From Pseudomonadota bacterium (GTDB taxonomy: Bacteria > Pseudomonadota > Gammaproteobacteria > Acidiferrobacterales > UBA6901): a stretch of DNA of 64,000 nucleotides. The stretch covers positions 1-64,000 of the forward strand of contig JAJXUF010000001.1 of the NCBI GenBank assembly GCA_021783175.1. The letters are read 5' to 3'. This document shows, piece after piece, positions 6,894-16,300 of the stretch. Each line of letters starts with the position of its first letter. Within the stretch, counting starts at the first letter, position 1. The translations under genes and the position numbers were made by a program. The notes under the pieces were generated by a model, which saw only the letters and a program-made list of their open reading frames with translations, had not been told where the DNA came from and did not search any database.

Positions 6894-9713
6894 ATGGATA
6901 ACAAGAATATTCATAGATTACTGCGCTTCGTCCGAATCGGTGTAGTGATCCTTGCTCCGGCATTCACGCCAAACGTTTTCGCGGACTGTGGTCCGTTGAT
7001 TTTTGACTGGGAAATCAATCAAACAACACCCACCAGCAGTACAGTACCGGTAACTGATCCCATTCCATGGTTAGATCAAGATAGTTTTTGGTACGACGCC
7101 AGCCTGCTCAACGTCTATCAAACATACCAGCTGAATGCTGGCAAGTGCGTTGGGGTTTTGGTCCGCGGTGAGGAAGATGGTCCGGCTATTAACTACGTAT
7201 ATCAATATTTGGATTCAGGGGATTATGGATACTTCTGGTCCGACGGCTACATAGCGAAGACAGTTAACGGTACAGCCATCGCTCCCTATTTCAATCAAAC
7301 CGAAGCGGACAGCGTGCTGGCGCAGTATCCGAAAAACGACTCTGGCGCCGTTGCCAGTACTGCCAATTGGCTAAAAGCGAATATTGGTCGGCTGGATTAC
7401 GTCTTCATGGATTTCGAGTTCGACGATCACTTGTTCAACGGTGAATTACCGCAGGACGCCGATGTCCAGAGCGTTGCGCAGCAGATTCGTGCAGTTTTTC
7501 CAAACGCCATGATCGGCAATTACGGAGACTTCCCCGGCACCCAGGATCTCAGTGAGTTGTACCCAAGTCGGATAGATCGAACCAATTATTGGGCATTTGA
7601 CAGTCTGGGAATTCAAAGCGATCGCAACGCAGCTTATCTTAACAGTGGCTTGAATGTTGCTATGCCGTCGCTCTATCCCTATTCCTTCGATATGGTTCAC
7701 GCCTCTAGCGTCTGGGACAATTTTGAGGGCAGGAACTACGTCTCTCCGAATCAACGAAGTGCATTGTTCTGGGCGCCGCTAGAAAAGCTATCTACTGCCG
7801 AACGGGCGCTTCCGGTGGGCAACCAGCTGATTCCGTGGGTTACGGACTTCGTTCAATGGAGTGGTTATAACCTCGATCCTGGCCAGGCTCCCACGATCGA
7901 CGACAACAAGGCGTCCGTGATGCACTACCGACTGCGCGGAGCCAACGGATATTACGTATTTATTTCTACCATGCCTATGGACACTTACCGCTTAGCGATA
8001 TACGACGCCTGGACCTCGCTCGATCCATTGTTCAACCGGACCGGAGCACAACGAATCCTGAACCTCGCTACGAACAAAATTGGCGGTATCGAATGGTCGG
8101 GAGTTGTCAAAAACAATCGTGTCTGGGCGCTCGTAAGCAACCTTAACACCATCTCGCAAACAGTTGACTGGTCTGCCACGCCCCAATTACCGGCGGAGTC
8201 GCCAGTTGTCGCGCCCGATACTCATCTGTTGCTTCAATATCGGACGAGCTATTTGGACAACAATGACATGCAAGAATACGTAACAGGAAACACAATGAAT
8301 AATCAGGGTGCCAATAGCTGGAGCGGTCCGGATGCCTCTGCATTCATGGCCAGTGCAACATCGGGTGTCGGGAACGTGTCTTCGCAGGTCGTCATTTCTG
8401 AAGGGTCACCGCCAGCGGTAGCCTGGTACAGTTCGGCCAACCCCGGTTTCACGTCTACCGATCAGGTCGTTTATTCCGCATGGTTGAACGAAAGCGCGGG
8501 CTCAATCGGATTTGCGCCCGTCAACATAGACGGAACCAGCCCGGCTGGCGTGCCTGACGGCGCCCATCAGGGTCCCTGGATTGGCTTTAATGGTTCGGCG
8601 TTGGAACTTCACTGCGGAACTGACAATGATGTTATCTACCAAGCCGCCAACTTCTCGCCTTTACCGAACAAATGGTATGAAGTTCAATTAGTGATCGATC
8701 AATCCAGTGCCGGTCTTGCGACCGCGTTGGTAAGGGACGCTACAGACGGACAGACCGACTTCACTCGCATCATGTTCCACAATGTGGGGGTAACGGGAGA
8801 AGCAGAACGTCTCTGGCAAGTACCGCTGGGGTTGGGAATCAGTAACAATCCTGCCGTCTTCGACGGCTGGCTGATAAGCTCTTCTGCTGCGGGTAACGCA
8901 TTGGACAATCTCAACACTGGATACTATGTTCCGCGCCTTGACGACAACTTCGAACATTACGTGGTTGGCGTGACCAACAATCTTCAGCCCACGCCAGAAA
9001 TTCAATGGTACGGGCCTAGCACCAACGGTCCGGCCGAGTGGACAGTTTCCGCTCCCGAGGGGACCGGAGATTCTTCCTCATTGGCGGCTAGCCCCACCCC
9101 TGGGGCTCATTCGCCCAAGGCGTGGTGGACAACCGAACGTCCTGACTACTCAAGTCGCGAGGCCGTCGTCTATTCCGCGGAACTTTACGGAACGAGCGGA
9201 GTAGGTTTCGAAGCGGTAAATACCACCGGAACCGCGGCAACCCAGCTTACCGCCAATAATCAAACCGGATTCTACGCAAGCATCAATTGGGGAAAACTGC
9301 GGTTCCGTGCTTCGCGCGATTACGGAGATGTCTACCAAGCCACCAACTTTACAGCGCAAGCTGGTAAGTGGTATGACATCCAGGTCCAGATAGATCCGAC
9401 TCAGACTATTGCCGGAAGTCCTCCTGGCGACTATGGCGTTGCGCGTGTCTGGCTAAAAGATATTACTGACAACACACCGCCGGTCCTTCTCACTTTCGAT
9501 GATCTGTCCACGACCAACACCGTCGAATCACTCACAGAGCTGCCGATGTTTCTTACGGCGAATCTCAGCAACCCGACATTGTGGAACGGTTGGGAGGTGT
9601 ACGGTTACAACGGCAAGGTTCAGATCGACGAACTACGTTCATTTTTATTTCCGTACACTGACTTCGAGGCGAACAACCAATATATTGATTTCAATATAAC
9701 GAATAGCGAATGA
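6894..9713 (+). CDS. Secreted putative glycoside-hydrolase-like protein with two LamG-like modules
   Basis: A 939-residue protein with an N-terminal signal peptide (about residues 1-30, ending ...FTPNVFA) and a GGGAG ribosome-binding site. Residues about 50-400 resemble a TIM-barrel hydrolase, with DYVFMDFEFDDHLF as a possible acidic active-site strand, then NYGDFPG and NVAMPSLYPYSFD. A beta-rich segment follows to about 460. Residues about 460-680 and 690-930 are two related beta-sandwich modules of the concanavalin/LamG type, each with a similar order of motifs (VVYSAWLNES / VVYSAELYGT; IYQAANFSPLPNKWYEVQLVID / VYQATNFTAQAGKWYDIQVQID). No C-terminal sorting signal is seen. I do not recognise the exact family, and hydrolase activity is inferred from fold-like features only. 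Confidence 0.7.
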   Translation: MDNKNIHRLLRFVRIGVVILAPAFTPNVFADCGPLIFDWEINQTTPTSSTVPVTDPIPWLDQDSFWYDASLLNVYQTYQLNAGKCVGVLVRGEEDGPAINYVYQYLDSGDYGYFWSDGYIAKTVNGTAIAPYFNQTEADSVLAQYPKNDSGAVASTANWLKANIGRLDYVFMDFEFDDHLFNGELPQDADVQSVAQQIRAVFPNAMIGNYGDFPGTQDLSELYPSRIDRTNYWAFDSLGIQSDRNAAYLNSGLNVAMPSLYPYSFDMVHASSVWDNFEGRNYVSPNQRSALFWAPLEKLSTAERALPVGNQLIPWVTDFVQWSGYNLDPGQAPTIDDNKASVMHYRLRGANGYYVFISTMPMDTYRLAIYDAWTSLDPLFNRTGAQRILNLATNKIGGIEWSGVVKNNRVWALVSNLNTISQTVDWSATPQLPAESPVVAPDTHLLLQYRTSYLDNNDMQEYVTGNTMNNQGANSWSGPDASAFMASATSGVGNVSSQVVISEGSPPAVAWYSSANPGFTSTDQVVYSAWLNESAGSIGFAPVNIDGTSPAGVPDGAHQGPWIGFNGSALELHCGTDNDVIYQAANFSPLPNKWYEVQLVIDQSSAGLATALVRDATDGQTDFTRIMFHNVGVTGEAERLWQVPLGLGISNNPAVFDGWLISSSAAGNALDNLNTGYYVPRLDDNFEHYVVGVTNNLQPTPEIQWYGPSTNGPAEWTVSAPEGTGDSSSLAASPTPGAHSPKAWWTTERPDYSSREAVVYSAELYGTSGVGFEAVNTTGTAATQLTANNQTGFYASINWGKLRFRASRDYGDVYQATNFTAQAGKWYDIQVQIDPTQTIAGSPPGDYGVARVWLKDITDNTPPVLLTFDDLSTTNTVESLTELPMFLTANLSNPTLWNGWEVYGYNGKVQIDELRSFLFPYTDFEANNQYIDFNITNSE

Positions 9714-10109
9714 GGAGGCCGTCCGCATTGATCCACGGAAAATGACTTTTCACAACGATAGAGGCACCACAACAGCGCATAATTTCATAGCCATACAGCG
9801 CGAGCTCTTGCAGCATCGGCGAAATACCAGTGGCGCTTTTGCGGTCCCGCGATCGGCCTTCTAGGAAATGGTGCTTCCGATTCATCTTAATTGTTTGACG
9901 GCCTCGTTGCCGGGCTTTAACAGTTCAATTGCTATCCTGTTTTGAAGCCGATCTATATTCTTCACGGATACCAGAACTGCTGTTACGTTGAAACAATTGT
10001 ATTATCAGTATCCGACGATCTGTGCATTTCTGTGTCAAATAGCTCCGTCCAGTGCATTTCGAAAAACAATGAACAAATCTGACCGAAAGTTTGCCCTAGG
10101 AGGATTCAT
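9714..10109. other. Intergenic region
   Basis: 396 bp between two secreted-protein genes. The minus strand has a 64-codon open stretch (9885-9691) without a recognisable family. An AGGAGG at about 10100 serves the next gene. I see no clear promoter. Confidence 0.5.
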
Positions 10110-11339
10110 ATGAATATTGATTTCTATCGTAACAAAAATTGGCTAGGCACTATTTTTTGCCTGCTTGCCTTGATGTTCATTGCGAACGCCGCGGTAGCCG
10201 GCGACATATATCCCGAGGACTTTCCCAAATGCAATCCCTCGTCGGGAGACGACACTGCCTGTTGGCAGGACGCCGTTAACGCCGCGACGAGCCCTTCGCC
10301 GCCATACTATTTTGGAACTGTCGCTGGTTCGGCCGGGAAAGTGTATACGATAAAGAACACAGTTAAGATCTGTAATGTCACCGGCGGCATGATCGATGGT
10401 CATGGCGCCGTGCTACAGTGGGCAGGACCATTGGGTGTGCCAATGTTCCTGGTCATTAACGCTACTCAATTGAAAATCGCCAATCTGACTATTGTTTCCA
10501 ATCCAACCGCTCCTCTCTATTCGGCGTTTGAGTTCACCAGCGCGCGCGTAGGCAATGATACTTGTGTAGGCACGACTGCTATTCCATCGTCAAAGGATTC
10601 GATCGATCATGTGATCGTTGATGGAACCAGTACTAATGGATTGACGTACGGAGTGCGTTTCAGCAACAGATTTCACGATGACGCCAATAACGACATGTCG
10701 ACGATCATGAACAGCACCTTCTACAACGTCATGGCGGCCGCAGTGTCGGTCGAGCATTCTCAATCCCAAGAGCACCAGCTGATTGATGTAAACGGTTATG
10801 GAGCGGCTGGCAATAACGGCTGTTTTGTGAGTGCCACAACGGGCTTTATTTCGACTACTGGCGGATTTGAAGCGAACTGGGGAAAGGCGGACTTCTGCCT
10901 GGATGGAGCCTATGGACCATTCAACATCATCGGCGTGAACAGTGAGGGAAGCAACCGCTTGTTGCTGGCTGGTAATCCAGGCGACGCAACGGGGTTTCCG
11001 GTCACGGTCAACATCTTGGGGGGTCGCTTTGCTGTCAACGGGCTAAACTCCGACGGATCTTTGATCAGTTTCAACCGCTTGGGCCCGCTGACCGTACGTG
11101 GGCTCCGTGTTGATGGCGTGCCGCCGAACGGGGCGCAACCCAATATATCGTTTGAACCAGGACAAATTGAATCATCCACCTCAGGTTCGGCGATCATTGA
11201 CGGCGTTTCGTTCTATATACCTGCCTCCAATGAGTGGCCCACCTTCATAGTCAAGAGCTTTGCGAGCCTGAACGCGCAGGGAAATCTGTGCGACGACGGA
11301 ACCAGCATGGTAGCGTGTAAATCACCAGTCAGAAATTGA
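10110..11339 (+). CDS. Secreted right-handed beta-helix protein (pectate-lyase-like)
   Basis: A 409-residue protein with a signal peptide (about residues 1-31, ending NAAVAG) and a strong AGGAGG 6 bp before the ATG. The N-terminal segment after the signal (DDTACWQDAVNAATS...) and the run of short beta-coils with GGMIDGHGAVLQW, LKIANLTIVSN, IDHVIVDGTS and NSTFYNVMAAAVSVEH are typical of pectate-lyase/polygalacturonase-type parallel beta-helices. Such proteins bind or cleave uronate-rich polysaccharides. A catalytic site cannot be assigned by eye. It follows a putative secreted hydrolase on the same strand and may act on the same surface polymer. Confidence 0.7.
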   Translation: MNIDFYRNKNWLGTIFCLLALMFIANAAVAGDIYPEDFPKCNPSSGDDTACWQDAVNAATSPSPPYYFGTVAGSAGKVYTIKNTVKICNVTGGMIDGHGAVLQWAGPLGVPMFLVINATQLKIANLTIVSNPTAPLYSAFEFTSARVGNDTCVGTTAIPSSKDSIDHVIVDGTSTNGLTYGVRFSNRFHDDANNDMSTIMNSTFYNVMAAAVSVEHSQSQEHQLIDVNGYGAAGNNGCFVSATTGFISTTGGFEANWGKADFCLDGAYGPFNIIGVNSEGSNRLLLAGNPGDATGFPVTVNILGGRFAVNGLNSDGSLISFNRLGPLTVRGLRVDGVPPNGAQPNISFEPGQIESSTSGSAIIDGVSFYIPASNEWPTFIVKSFASLNAQGNLCDDGTSMVACKSPVRN

Positions 11340-11616
11340 AATGCGAAAACCTGGGGCCCGGTGCCGGCCAGCAAGCGCCGTGTGAGTGACGGATTGCTTT
11401 CGGCATTTTCGGGCCGCCAGCCTAGGGTGACTGAGGGTGGTACCAGACCGCCGTGGGAGTCTTGTTTGGCGCGATTTCGCGCAGAATTGGGATGAGGGGA
11501 TTTGCGCGGTTGACTGTGGCGATGATTATTCGTAGAGTAAGTTGCGCGTGGCATGCAGTTCCGTGCAAGTGCGAACCGCGTCTTCCCGAAAACATACAAC
11601 TCCAATGGGACCTCCA

Positions 11617-12279
11617 ATGTCGAATCTCAAGAAAGTGCTTATCGGAGCGCTGATGCTCCTGCCCCTGGTCGTTTCGACGTCAGTAAGTGCTGACGATAAT
11701 GGCGGCCAAAAGCTTGTCGAACCGGTGACGCTGATTTTCAATTTTCAGGTGAGCGGCCAGTTGACCGGTACTACAAGCGCAGGTTCGCCGATTTACACCG
11801 TAGGGGGTCCGGGTTATGCGCCGCCTGCGATCTACCCCGATGGCCAGGTGTCAGACGACATCGATCCCGGCCGCAAGGGGGTTGAGCTCGCCAATGCGCA
11901 GATCACCTTCACTGGCCAGATGACAGACCCCATTGTGCCGTTCACGTGCTTGCCCGGAAGCTGCACGCTTACATTCCCTGACGGATCGGTACTGCAATCG
12001 AACGCCGGCGTGGCGCTCGAGGGTCGCGCCATCAATCTTTGGGGACCGGTCATCAAAAGCCCGAGTTACGACCCCACCAAGGGAATCATTCCCATCCGCA
12101 TTCTGGGTTGCGGCGGATTGAAGGAAGTTGCCGGCAAGGGACGGTGGGCGGGCATGGTCGGTTCCATCTGCTTTAACGGCACGCTCAATTTCAACGAGTC
12201 GAATCCGACGAGCTTGACCGGTTCCTCAAAATGCACAATCACCCTGCATACGCCGGCTAATCCGCAGATGATTCCGTGA
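11617..12279 (+). CDS. Secreted protein of unknown function
   Basis: A 220-residue protein beginning MSNLKKVLIGALMLLPLVVS, a signal peptide cleaved near VSA-DD. The mature part is beta-rich with paired cysteines (FTCLPGSCTLTFPDG, ILGCGGL, GSICFNG, SSKCTITL), suggesting disulfides and export. An alternative ATG at 11605 adds four residues. No family recognised. It is followed by a very stable hairpin, so it probably ends a transcript. Confidence 0.65.
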   Translation: MSNLKKVLIGALMLLPLVVSTSVSADDNGGQKLVEPVTLIFNFQVSGQLTGTTSAGSPIYTVGGPGYAPPAIYPDGQVSDDIDPGRKGVELANAQITFTGQMTDPIVPFTCLPGSCTLTFPDGSVLQSNAGVALEGRAINLWGPVIKSPSYDPTKGIIPIRILGCGGLKEVAGKGRWAGMVGSICFNGTLNFNESNPTSLTGSSKCTITLHTPANPQMIP

Positions 12280-12283
12280 TCTG

Positions 12284-12318
12284 AGCCGCGGGCCGGATTG
12301 CCGGTCCGGCCCGCGGCT
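12284..12318 (+). terminator. Strong hairpin after the secreted-protein gene
   Basis: Perfect inverted repeat AGCCGCGGGCCGGA (12284-12297), 7-nt loop, TCCGGCCCGCGGCT (12305-12318), beginning 5 bp after the stop codon. The GC-rich 14-bp stem is terminator-like, although no T-run follows. Confidence 0.7.
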
Positions 12319-12518
12319 TGCAGTCGAGCCTCTGTTGTAAATTCCTATGCGTTACTTTCGGTAACGCGCGTATCAACCTGGAGTTCTGCCGCGCTCGGCA
12401 ATGAAACCAGGATTTCCGCAAAAGCGCATATGCAGTTTGCCGCAAGACGTTCGCCGGCAATCACTGCGGGTCGCGGCGACGCAGCGATTACTTGACATGC
12501 CATCGGGTTGGGTATGAG

Positions 12519-13802
12519 ATGTCATTGTCAGGATACGATACACCAACCGCACTTGCGGGGCCCGATTCAGCGATGCGCATGCGAACTGCGTTGCGGCTGT
12601 GGGTGCCGAGATTCACAGCCGTCTTCACTGTTTTCTTCACACTGACGCTTCTTGTTGCGCCGGCGGTTCGCGCGCAGGAATACGGGGCGGCAGTTCCTTC
12701 GAATGTGCAACCCTATTCCGCCGCCGAGCTCGACCAGATGCTCGCGCCCATTGCGCTTTATCCCGACAGCCTGCTTGGACCGATCCTGATTGCCTCGACA
12801 TATCCACTGGAAGTGGTCGAAGCGCATCGCTGGCTGCAAGACCCCTACAATGCCTCCTTGCGCGGAGACGCGCTTGCGGCGGCGCTTCAGCAGCAGACCT
12901 GGGACCCAAGCGTAAAAACGCTGGTAGCCTATCCTCAGATTCTGGAGATGATGGACAACAACCTCGACTGGACCGAGCGTCTGGGCGATGCTTTTTTGGC
13001 GCAGCAGGATGATGTCATGGATGCCGTGCAGCGACTGCGCAGCGAAGCGGAAGAAGCCGGAACGCTGGAGTCGAACTCACAGCAGGAAGTGACTACCGTA
13101 GCAGGCGCCATCGTGATCGCGCCCGTTAGTCCTGCCATTGTCTACGTGCCTGTCTACAATCCGCTGATCGTTTTCGGAGTGTGGCCGTATCCGGATTATC
13201 CGCCTTTCTTTTTCCCCTGGGCCGGCGTGTCGGTGGGTATCAACGTCGGTTTCAGGATATTCGAACCATTCTGGGGCTGGGGGCGCTGGGACTGGCGCCA
13301 TCACCGGATCGATATCGACAGCGCCCGTTACAACCGGATCAACGTGCATTACCCTCCGGTTCAGTCCGGACCGTGGAAGTTCAATCCGGAGCACAGGCAT
13401 GACGTTCCCTTTCGCAGTCCGGCAACGCGGGCCCGGTTTCGCGGCGTCGAGGGCGGCCTGTCGCAACGGCAATTTCGCGGCTATGCGCCGCGCGAGCGTA
13501 CCTATCGCGCGCCTGCCGGTGGACCAACGATCATCCCGGCGCCGCGGGTGATTCAGCCGACCGCGCCGCGTGCACCCATCCCGGCCAGGACGGGGCCACG
13601 CGTAACGCAACCTTTTATTCGTTCCCCGTCCGCACCGCGCGCCGCGCCGCGGATGGAGCGGCGCATGCCGCCTGCATTCGAGTCGTATGGTCGGGGCAGG
13701 GAGGTGCGCACGCAGGAGCAACGCGGTGCCCGAAGCCGGCAATCCGCTCCCTCCGGTAACGAACGTGGCGCACCACGCGGCAGAGGCTGGAAACAGCAAT
13801 GA
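12519..13802 (+). CDS. DUF3300 family protein
   Basis: About 427 residues. The characteristic DUF3300 block reads AAELDQMLAPIALYPDSLLG, then ILIASTYPLEVVEAHRWLQ and YPQILEMMDNNLDWTERLGDA, then a VVYVPVYNP-like segment (AIVYVPVYNPLIVFG) and an aromatic, proline-rich WPYPDYPPFFFPW stretch. The C-terminal 120 residues are Arg/Pro-rich and low in complexity. A signal sequence (VFTVFFTLTLLVAPAVRA) implies export; the ATG at 12573 would place it at the N-terminus and is a good alternative start. The function of the family is unknown. Its stop overlaps the ATG of the DUF2950 gene (ATGA), a pairing common in proteobacteria. Confidence 0.85.
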   Translation: MSLSGYDTPTALAGPDSAMRMRTALRLWVPRFTAVFTVFFTLTLLVAPAVRAQEYGAAVPSNVQPYSAAELDQMLAPIALYPDSLLGPILIASTYPLEVVEAHRWLQDPYNASLRGDALAAALQQQTWDPSVKTLVAYPQILEMMDNNLDWTERLGDAFLAQQDDVMDAVQRLRSEAEEAGTLESNSQQEVTTVAGAIVIAPVSPAIVYVPVYNPLIVFGVWPYPDYPPFFFPWAGVSVGINVGFRIFEPFWGWGRWDWRHHRIDIDSARYNRINVHYPPVQSGPWKFNPEHRHDVPFRSPATRARFRGVEGGLSQRQFRGYAPRERTYRAPAGGPTIIPAPRVIQPTAPRAPIPARTGPRVTQPFIRSPSAPRAAPRMERRMPPAFESYGRGREVRTQEQRGARSRQSAPSGNERGAPRGRGWKQQ

Positions 13803-14803
13803 ACATGATGCTGAGGATCACTCAGGTGGAGTGGAAGTTGACGGACACCATGAATTCAAGCGCTCGTGCGCAATTGAGATGGCGTCTTTCGGCGGCGGCC
13901 TGGATTATGGCCGCATTCATGCTGTGTGGATTTTTCGGGTCAGTTCCTGCTGCGGGCGCCGAACAGGAAACCTTTGCGAATCCGCAGCAGGCGGTGGATT
14001 CGCTGGTGACGGCAGTGCGCACGAGCAACAAGCGTGAATTGCTGAGAATCTTAGGTCCGCAAGGAGCAAAGCTCATTTTTTCCGGCGACCGGGTCGCCGA
14101 CAGGCAGGGCAGGGAGGAATTCGTCTCGGCCTATGATGAAGCACATCAAATCGAACAGAAAGCCGGCGACAAGGCCACGCTGGTCATTGGGAAAGATGCC
14201 TGGCCGTTCCCGATTCCGGTCGTGAGACAGAACAGTGTCTGGCGCTTCGATACAGCCGCAGGAGCGCAGGAGATACTCAATCGGCGCATCGGGCGAAATG
14301 AGCTCAACGTGATTCAGGTATGCCGGGCCTACGTGGATGCACAGCGCGAATATTTCGCGAAGAAGCGGGAAGGCAACGGAGTGCGCGAGTATGCGCGCCG
14401 ATTCAAAAGCAGTCCCGGCAAGCATGATGGGCTCTACTGGGCAGTAAAACCGGGAGAAGAGGAAAGTCCGTTTGGCCCGCTCGTCGCGAGTGCTACGGCG
14501 GAGGGTTACGGCGGCGTCCACAAGAAGGGCCGGCGCAGCCCGTATCATGGCTACTACTACAGGATTCTCAAGCGACAAGGGAAAAATGCGCCTGGCGGCG
14601 CGAAAGACTATATCGTCGACGGCCACATGACCGGCGGCTTTGCCCTGCTGGCTTTTCCTGCGAAGTGGGGCGATTCAGGGATCATGACATTCATCGTGAA
14701 TCAGGACGGCATTGTGTTCGAGAAGAATCTCGGACCCGATACGGCGCAGATTGCCCCAAAGATTACCGAGTTCAATCCGGACTTGAGCTGGAAGACGCCG
14801 TAG
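13799..14803 (+). CDS. DUF2950 family protein
   Basis: A 334-residue exported protein. After a hydrophobic segment (AAAWIMAAFMLCGFFGSVPA) comes the DUF2950 signature FANPQQAVDSLVTAVRTSN, FIGxD-like KLIFSGDRVADRQGREEFV, then VRQNSVWRFDTAAGAQEILNRRIGRNEL. The late block PYHGYYYRILKRQGKNAPGG and GGFALLAFPAKWGDSGIMTF is also typical. Start overlaps the DUF3300 stop, so the two are co-translated. Family function is unknown; envelope or stress roles have been suggested only by context. Confidence 0.85.
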   Translation: MNMMLRITQVEWKLTDTMNSSARAQLRWRLSAAAWIMAAFMLCGFFGSVPAAGAEQETFANPQQAVDSLVTAVRTSNKRELLRILGPQGAKLIFSGDRVADRQGREEFVSAYDEAHQIEQKAGDKATLVIGKDAWPFPIPVVRQNSVWRFDTAAGAQEILNRRIGRNELNVIQVCRAYVDAQREYFAKKREGNGVREYARRFKSSPGKHDGLYWAVKPGEEESPFGPLVASATAEGYGGVHKKGRRSPYHGYYYRILKRQGKNAPGGAKDYIVDGHMTGGFALLAFPAKWGDSGIMTFIVNQDGIVFEKNLGPDTAQIAPKITEFNPDLSWKTP

Positions 14804-14935
14804 CGACGCGAACGTCGGCGGCCGCAATGTTCTGGTTTCAATTCAGTCCGCCGCCAGATCTGCGGGCGAGCACCAGCTGAGTTCCGGGGGGTGGCGTTCG
14901 ATATGAAACGCCGAGGGGCGTGCGCAGCCGATTGA

Positions 14936-16291
14936 TCAGACAGTCAGAGCGTATTTCTTGATCAGATCGTACATGGTGGGACGGCTGATGCCCAGAAGAT
15001 CGGCCGCCTGGGCGATTTTCCCGCCAGCATGGCCCAGCGCACGGACAATCGTCTGCCGCTCGATTTGCTCCCGTGCCTCGCGCAGATTGAAGGATGTAGC
15101 CTCTCCTGAAGGAGTGTCCAGCTCCAGGTCTTTGGCCTCTATGTGCGCTCCTTCCGCCATGATGGTCGCACGTTTCACGCGGTTTTTGAGCTCCCGCACG
15201 TTTCCCGGCCAGCCATAGTTTTCAATCGCAAGCAGGGCATCTTTCGAAAAGCCGCGAAATGAACGCCCCTGTTCCCGGCCAAAATGGTCAAGAAAAGAAC
15301 GAGCCAGCAACAATGCATCACCGCTGCGTTGGCGCAACGGTGGAATCTGGACGCTGATTTCGCTGATCCGGTAGTACAGGTCTTCTCGAAATGTGCCCGA
15401 CTGAATCTTGGCCTGCAGATCCTGGTGAGTGGCGCATACCACGCGCACGTCGACTGGAATTTCGCCGCGTCCGCCGATGCGCTCGACCGTGCGTTCCTGC
15501 AGAAAGCGCAGCAGCTTGGCTTGCAGCGCCATCGGCAGATCACCGATTTCATCGAGAAACAGTGTTCCACCGCTGGCGTATTCGATTTTTCCGCGGGTCT
15601 GTCTGTTGGCCCCCGTAAAGGCGCCTTTTTCGTATCCGAAAAGCTCACTTTCCAGCAGGTTTTCCGGGATCGCGGCGCAGTTGATGGCAACGAAACTTTC
15701 TTGCGTGCGGGCGCTTTTGCTGTGGACTGACTGGGCGCAAAGCTCCTTGCCGGTGCCGCTCTCTCCGAGCAGAAGAATGGTGGCATCTGTCCGCGCGACC
15801 TTTTCGATGGTGTGGCAGACCTTGAGCATCTCGGCGCTGCAGGCGATCACGCCTTCAATCTGGGAGTCCCTCTGTTGTTCCAAGAGTCGTCGATTCTCGG
15901 TTTCGAGTTCATGCATGCGGTAAGCACGATTCACCAGAAAACCAAGTAATTCTGCGTTGATCGGCTTGTTGAAAAAATCGTGCGCCCCCATCCCGACCGC
16001 GCGTACTGCGTTCTCTCGGTCGTTGTTGCCGGTGACGACGATGACCTTGGTGTGCGGTGCCACAACAAGGATCTGTTCCAGCGTGGCGAAGCCCTCACTG
16101 CTGCCGTTGGGGTCTGGAGGCAGGCCCAGATCCAGGGTAACGACCGCCGGGTGATGACGTTGAATCTGCTCCAAGGCACGGTTGCGATCACCCATCGTCA
16201 GTACCTCGTAACCATCGAAGCACCAGCGAAGCTGGTTCTGCAACCCGGGATCGTCTTCAACAACGAGAAGCTTGCGTGCCTGTTCAGCCAT
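14936..16291 (-). CDS. prsR: PEP-CTERM-box sigma-54 response regulator PrsR
   Basis: A 451-residue NtrC-type activator. The receiver domain (1-125) has the phospho-acceptor Asp in VVTLDLGLP, and the AAA+ domain (about 145-385) has Walker A GESGTGKE, the sigma-54-contact loop GAFTGA, Walker B GGTLFLDEIGDLP and an arginine-finger region. A Fis-type helix-turn-helix ends the protein (GKIAQAADLLGISRPTMYDLIKKY). It follows prsK on the same strand with a 9-bp gap, as in PEP-CTERM loci, where this pair drives sigma-54 promoters of sorting-signal proteins. A consensus sigma-54 site before the VPLPA-CTERM genes at 62324 is a likely target. Confidence 0.93.
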   Translation of the reverse strand: MAEQARKLLVVEDDPGLQNQLRWCFDGYEVLTMGDRNRALEQIQRHHPAVVTLDLGLPPDPNGSSEGFATLEQILVVAPHTKVIVVTGNNDRENAVRAVGMGAHDFFNKPINAELLGFLVNRAYRMHELETENRRLLEQQRDSQIEGVIACSAEMLKVCHTIEKVARTDATILLLGESGTGKELCAQSVHSKSARTQESFVAINCAAIPENLLESELFGYEKGAFTGANRQTRGKIEYASGGTLFLDEIGDLPMALQAKLLRFLQERTVERIGGRGEIPVDVRVVCATHQDLQAKIQSGTFREDLYYRISEISVQIPPLRQRSGDALLLARSFLDHFGREQGRSFRGFSKDALLAIENYGWPGNVRELKNRVKRATIMAEGAHIEAKDLELDTPSGEATSFNLREAREQIERQTIVRALGHAGGKIAQAADLLGISRPTMYDLIKKYALTV

Positions 16292-16300
16292 GCCGCGATA

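Noticed and set aside
9691..9885. Minus-strand 64-codon frame as an insertion-sequence remnant
   Set aside because: Looks protein-like in places but shows no transposase motif, terminal repeats or target duplication.
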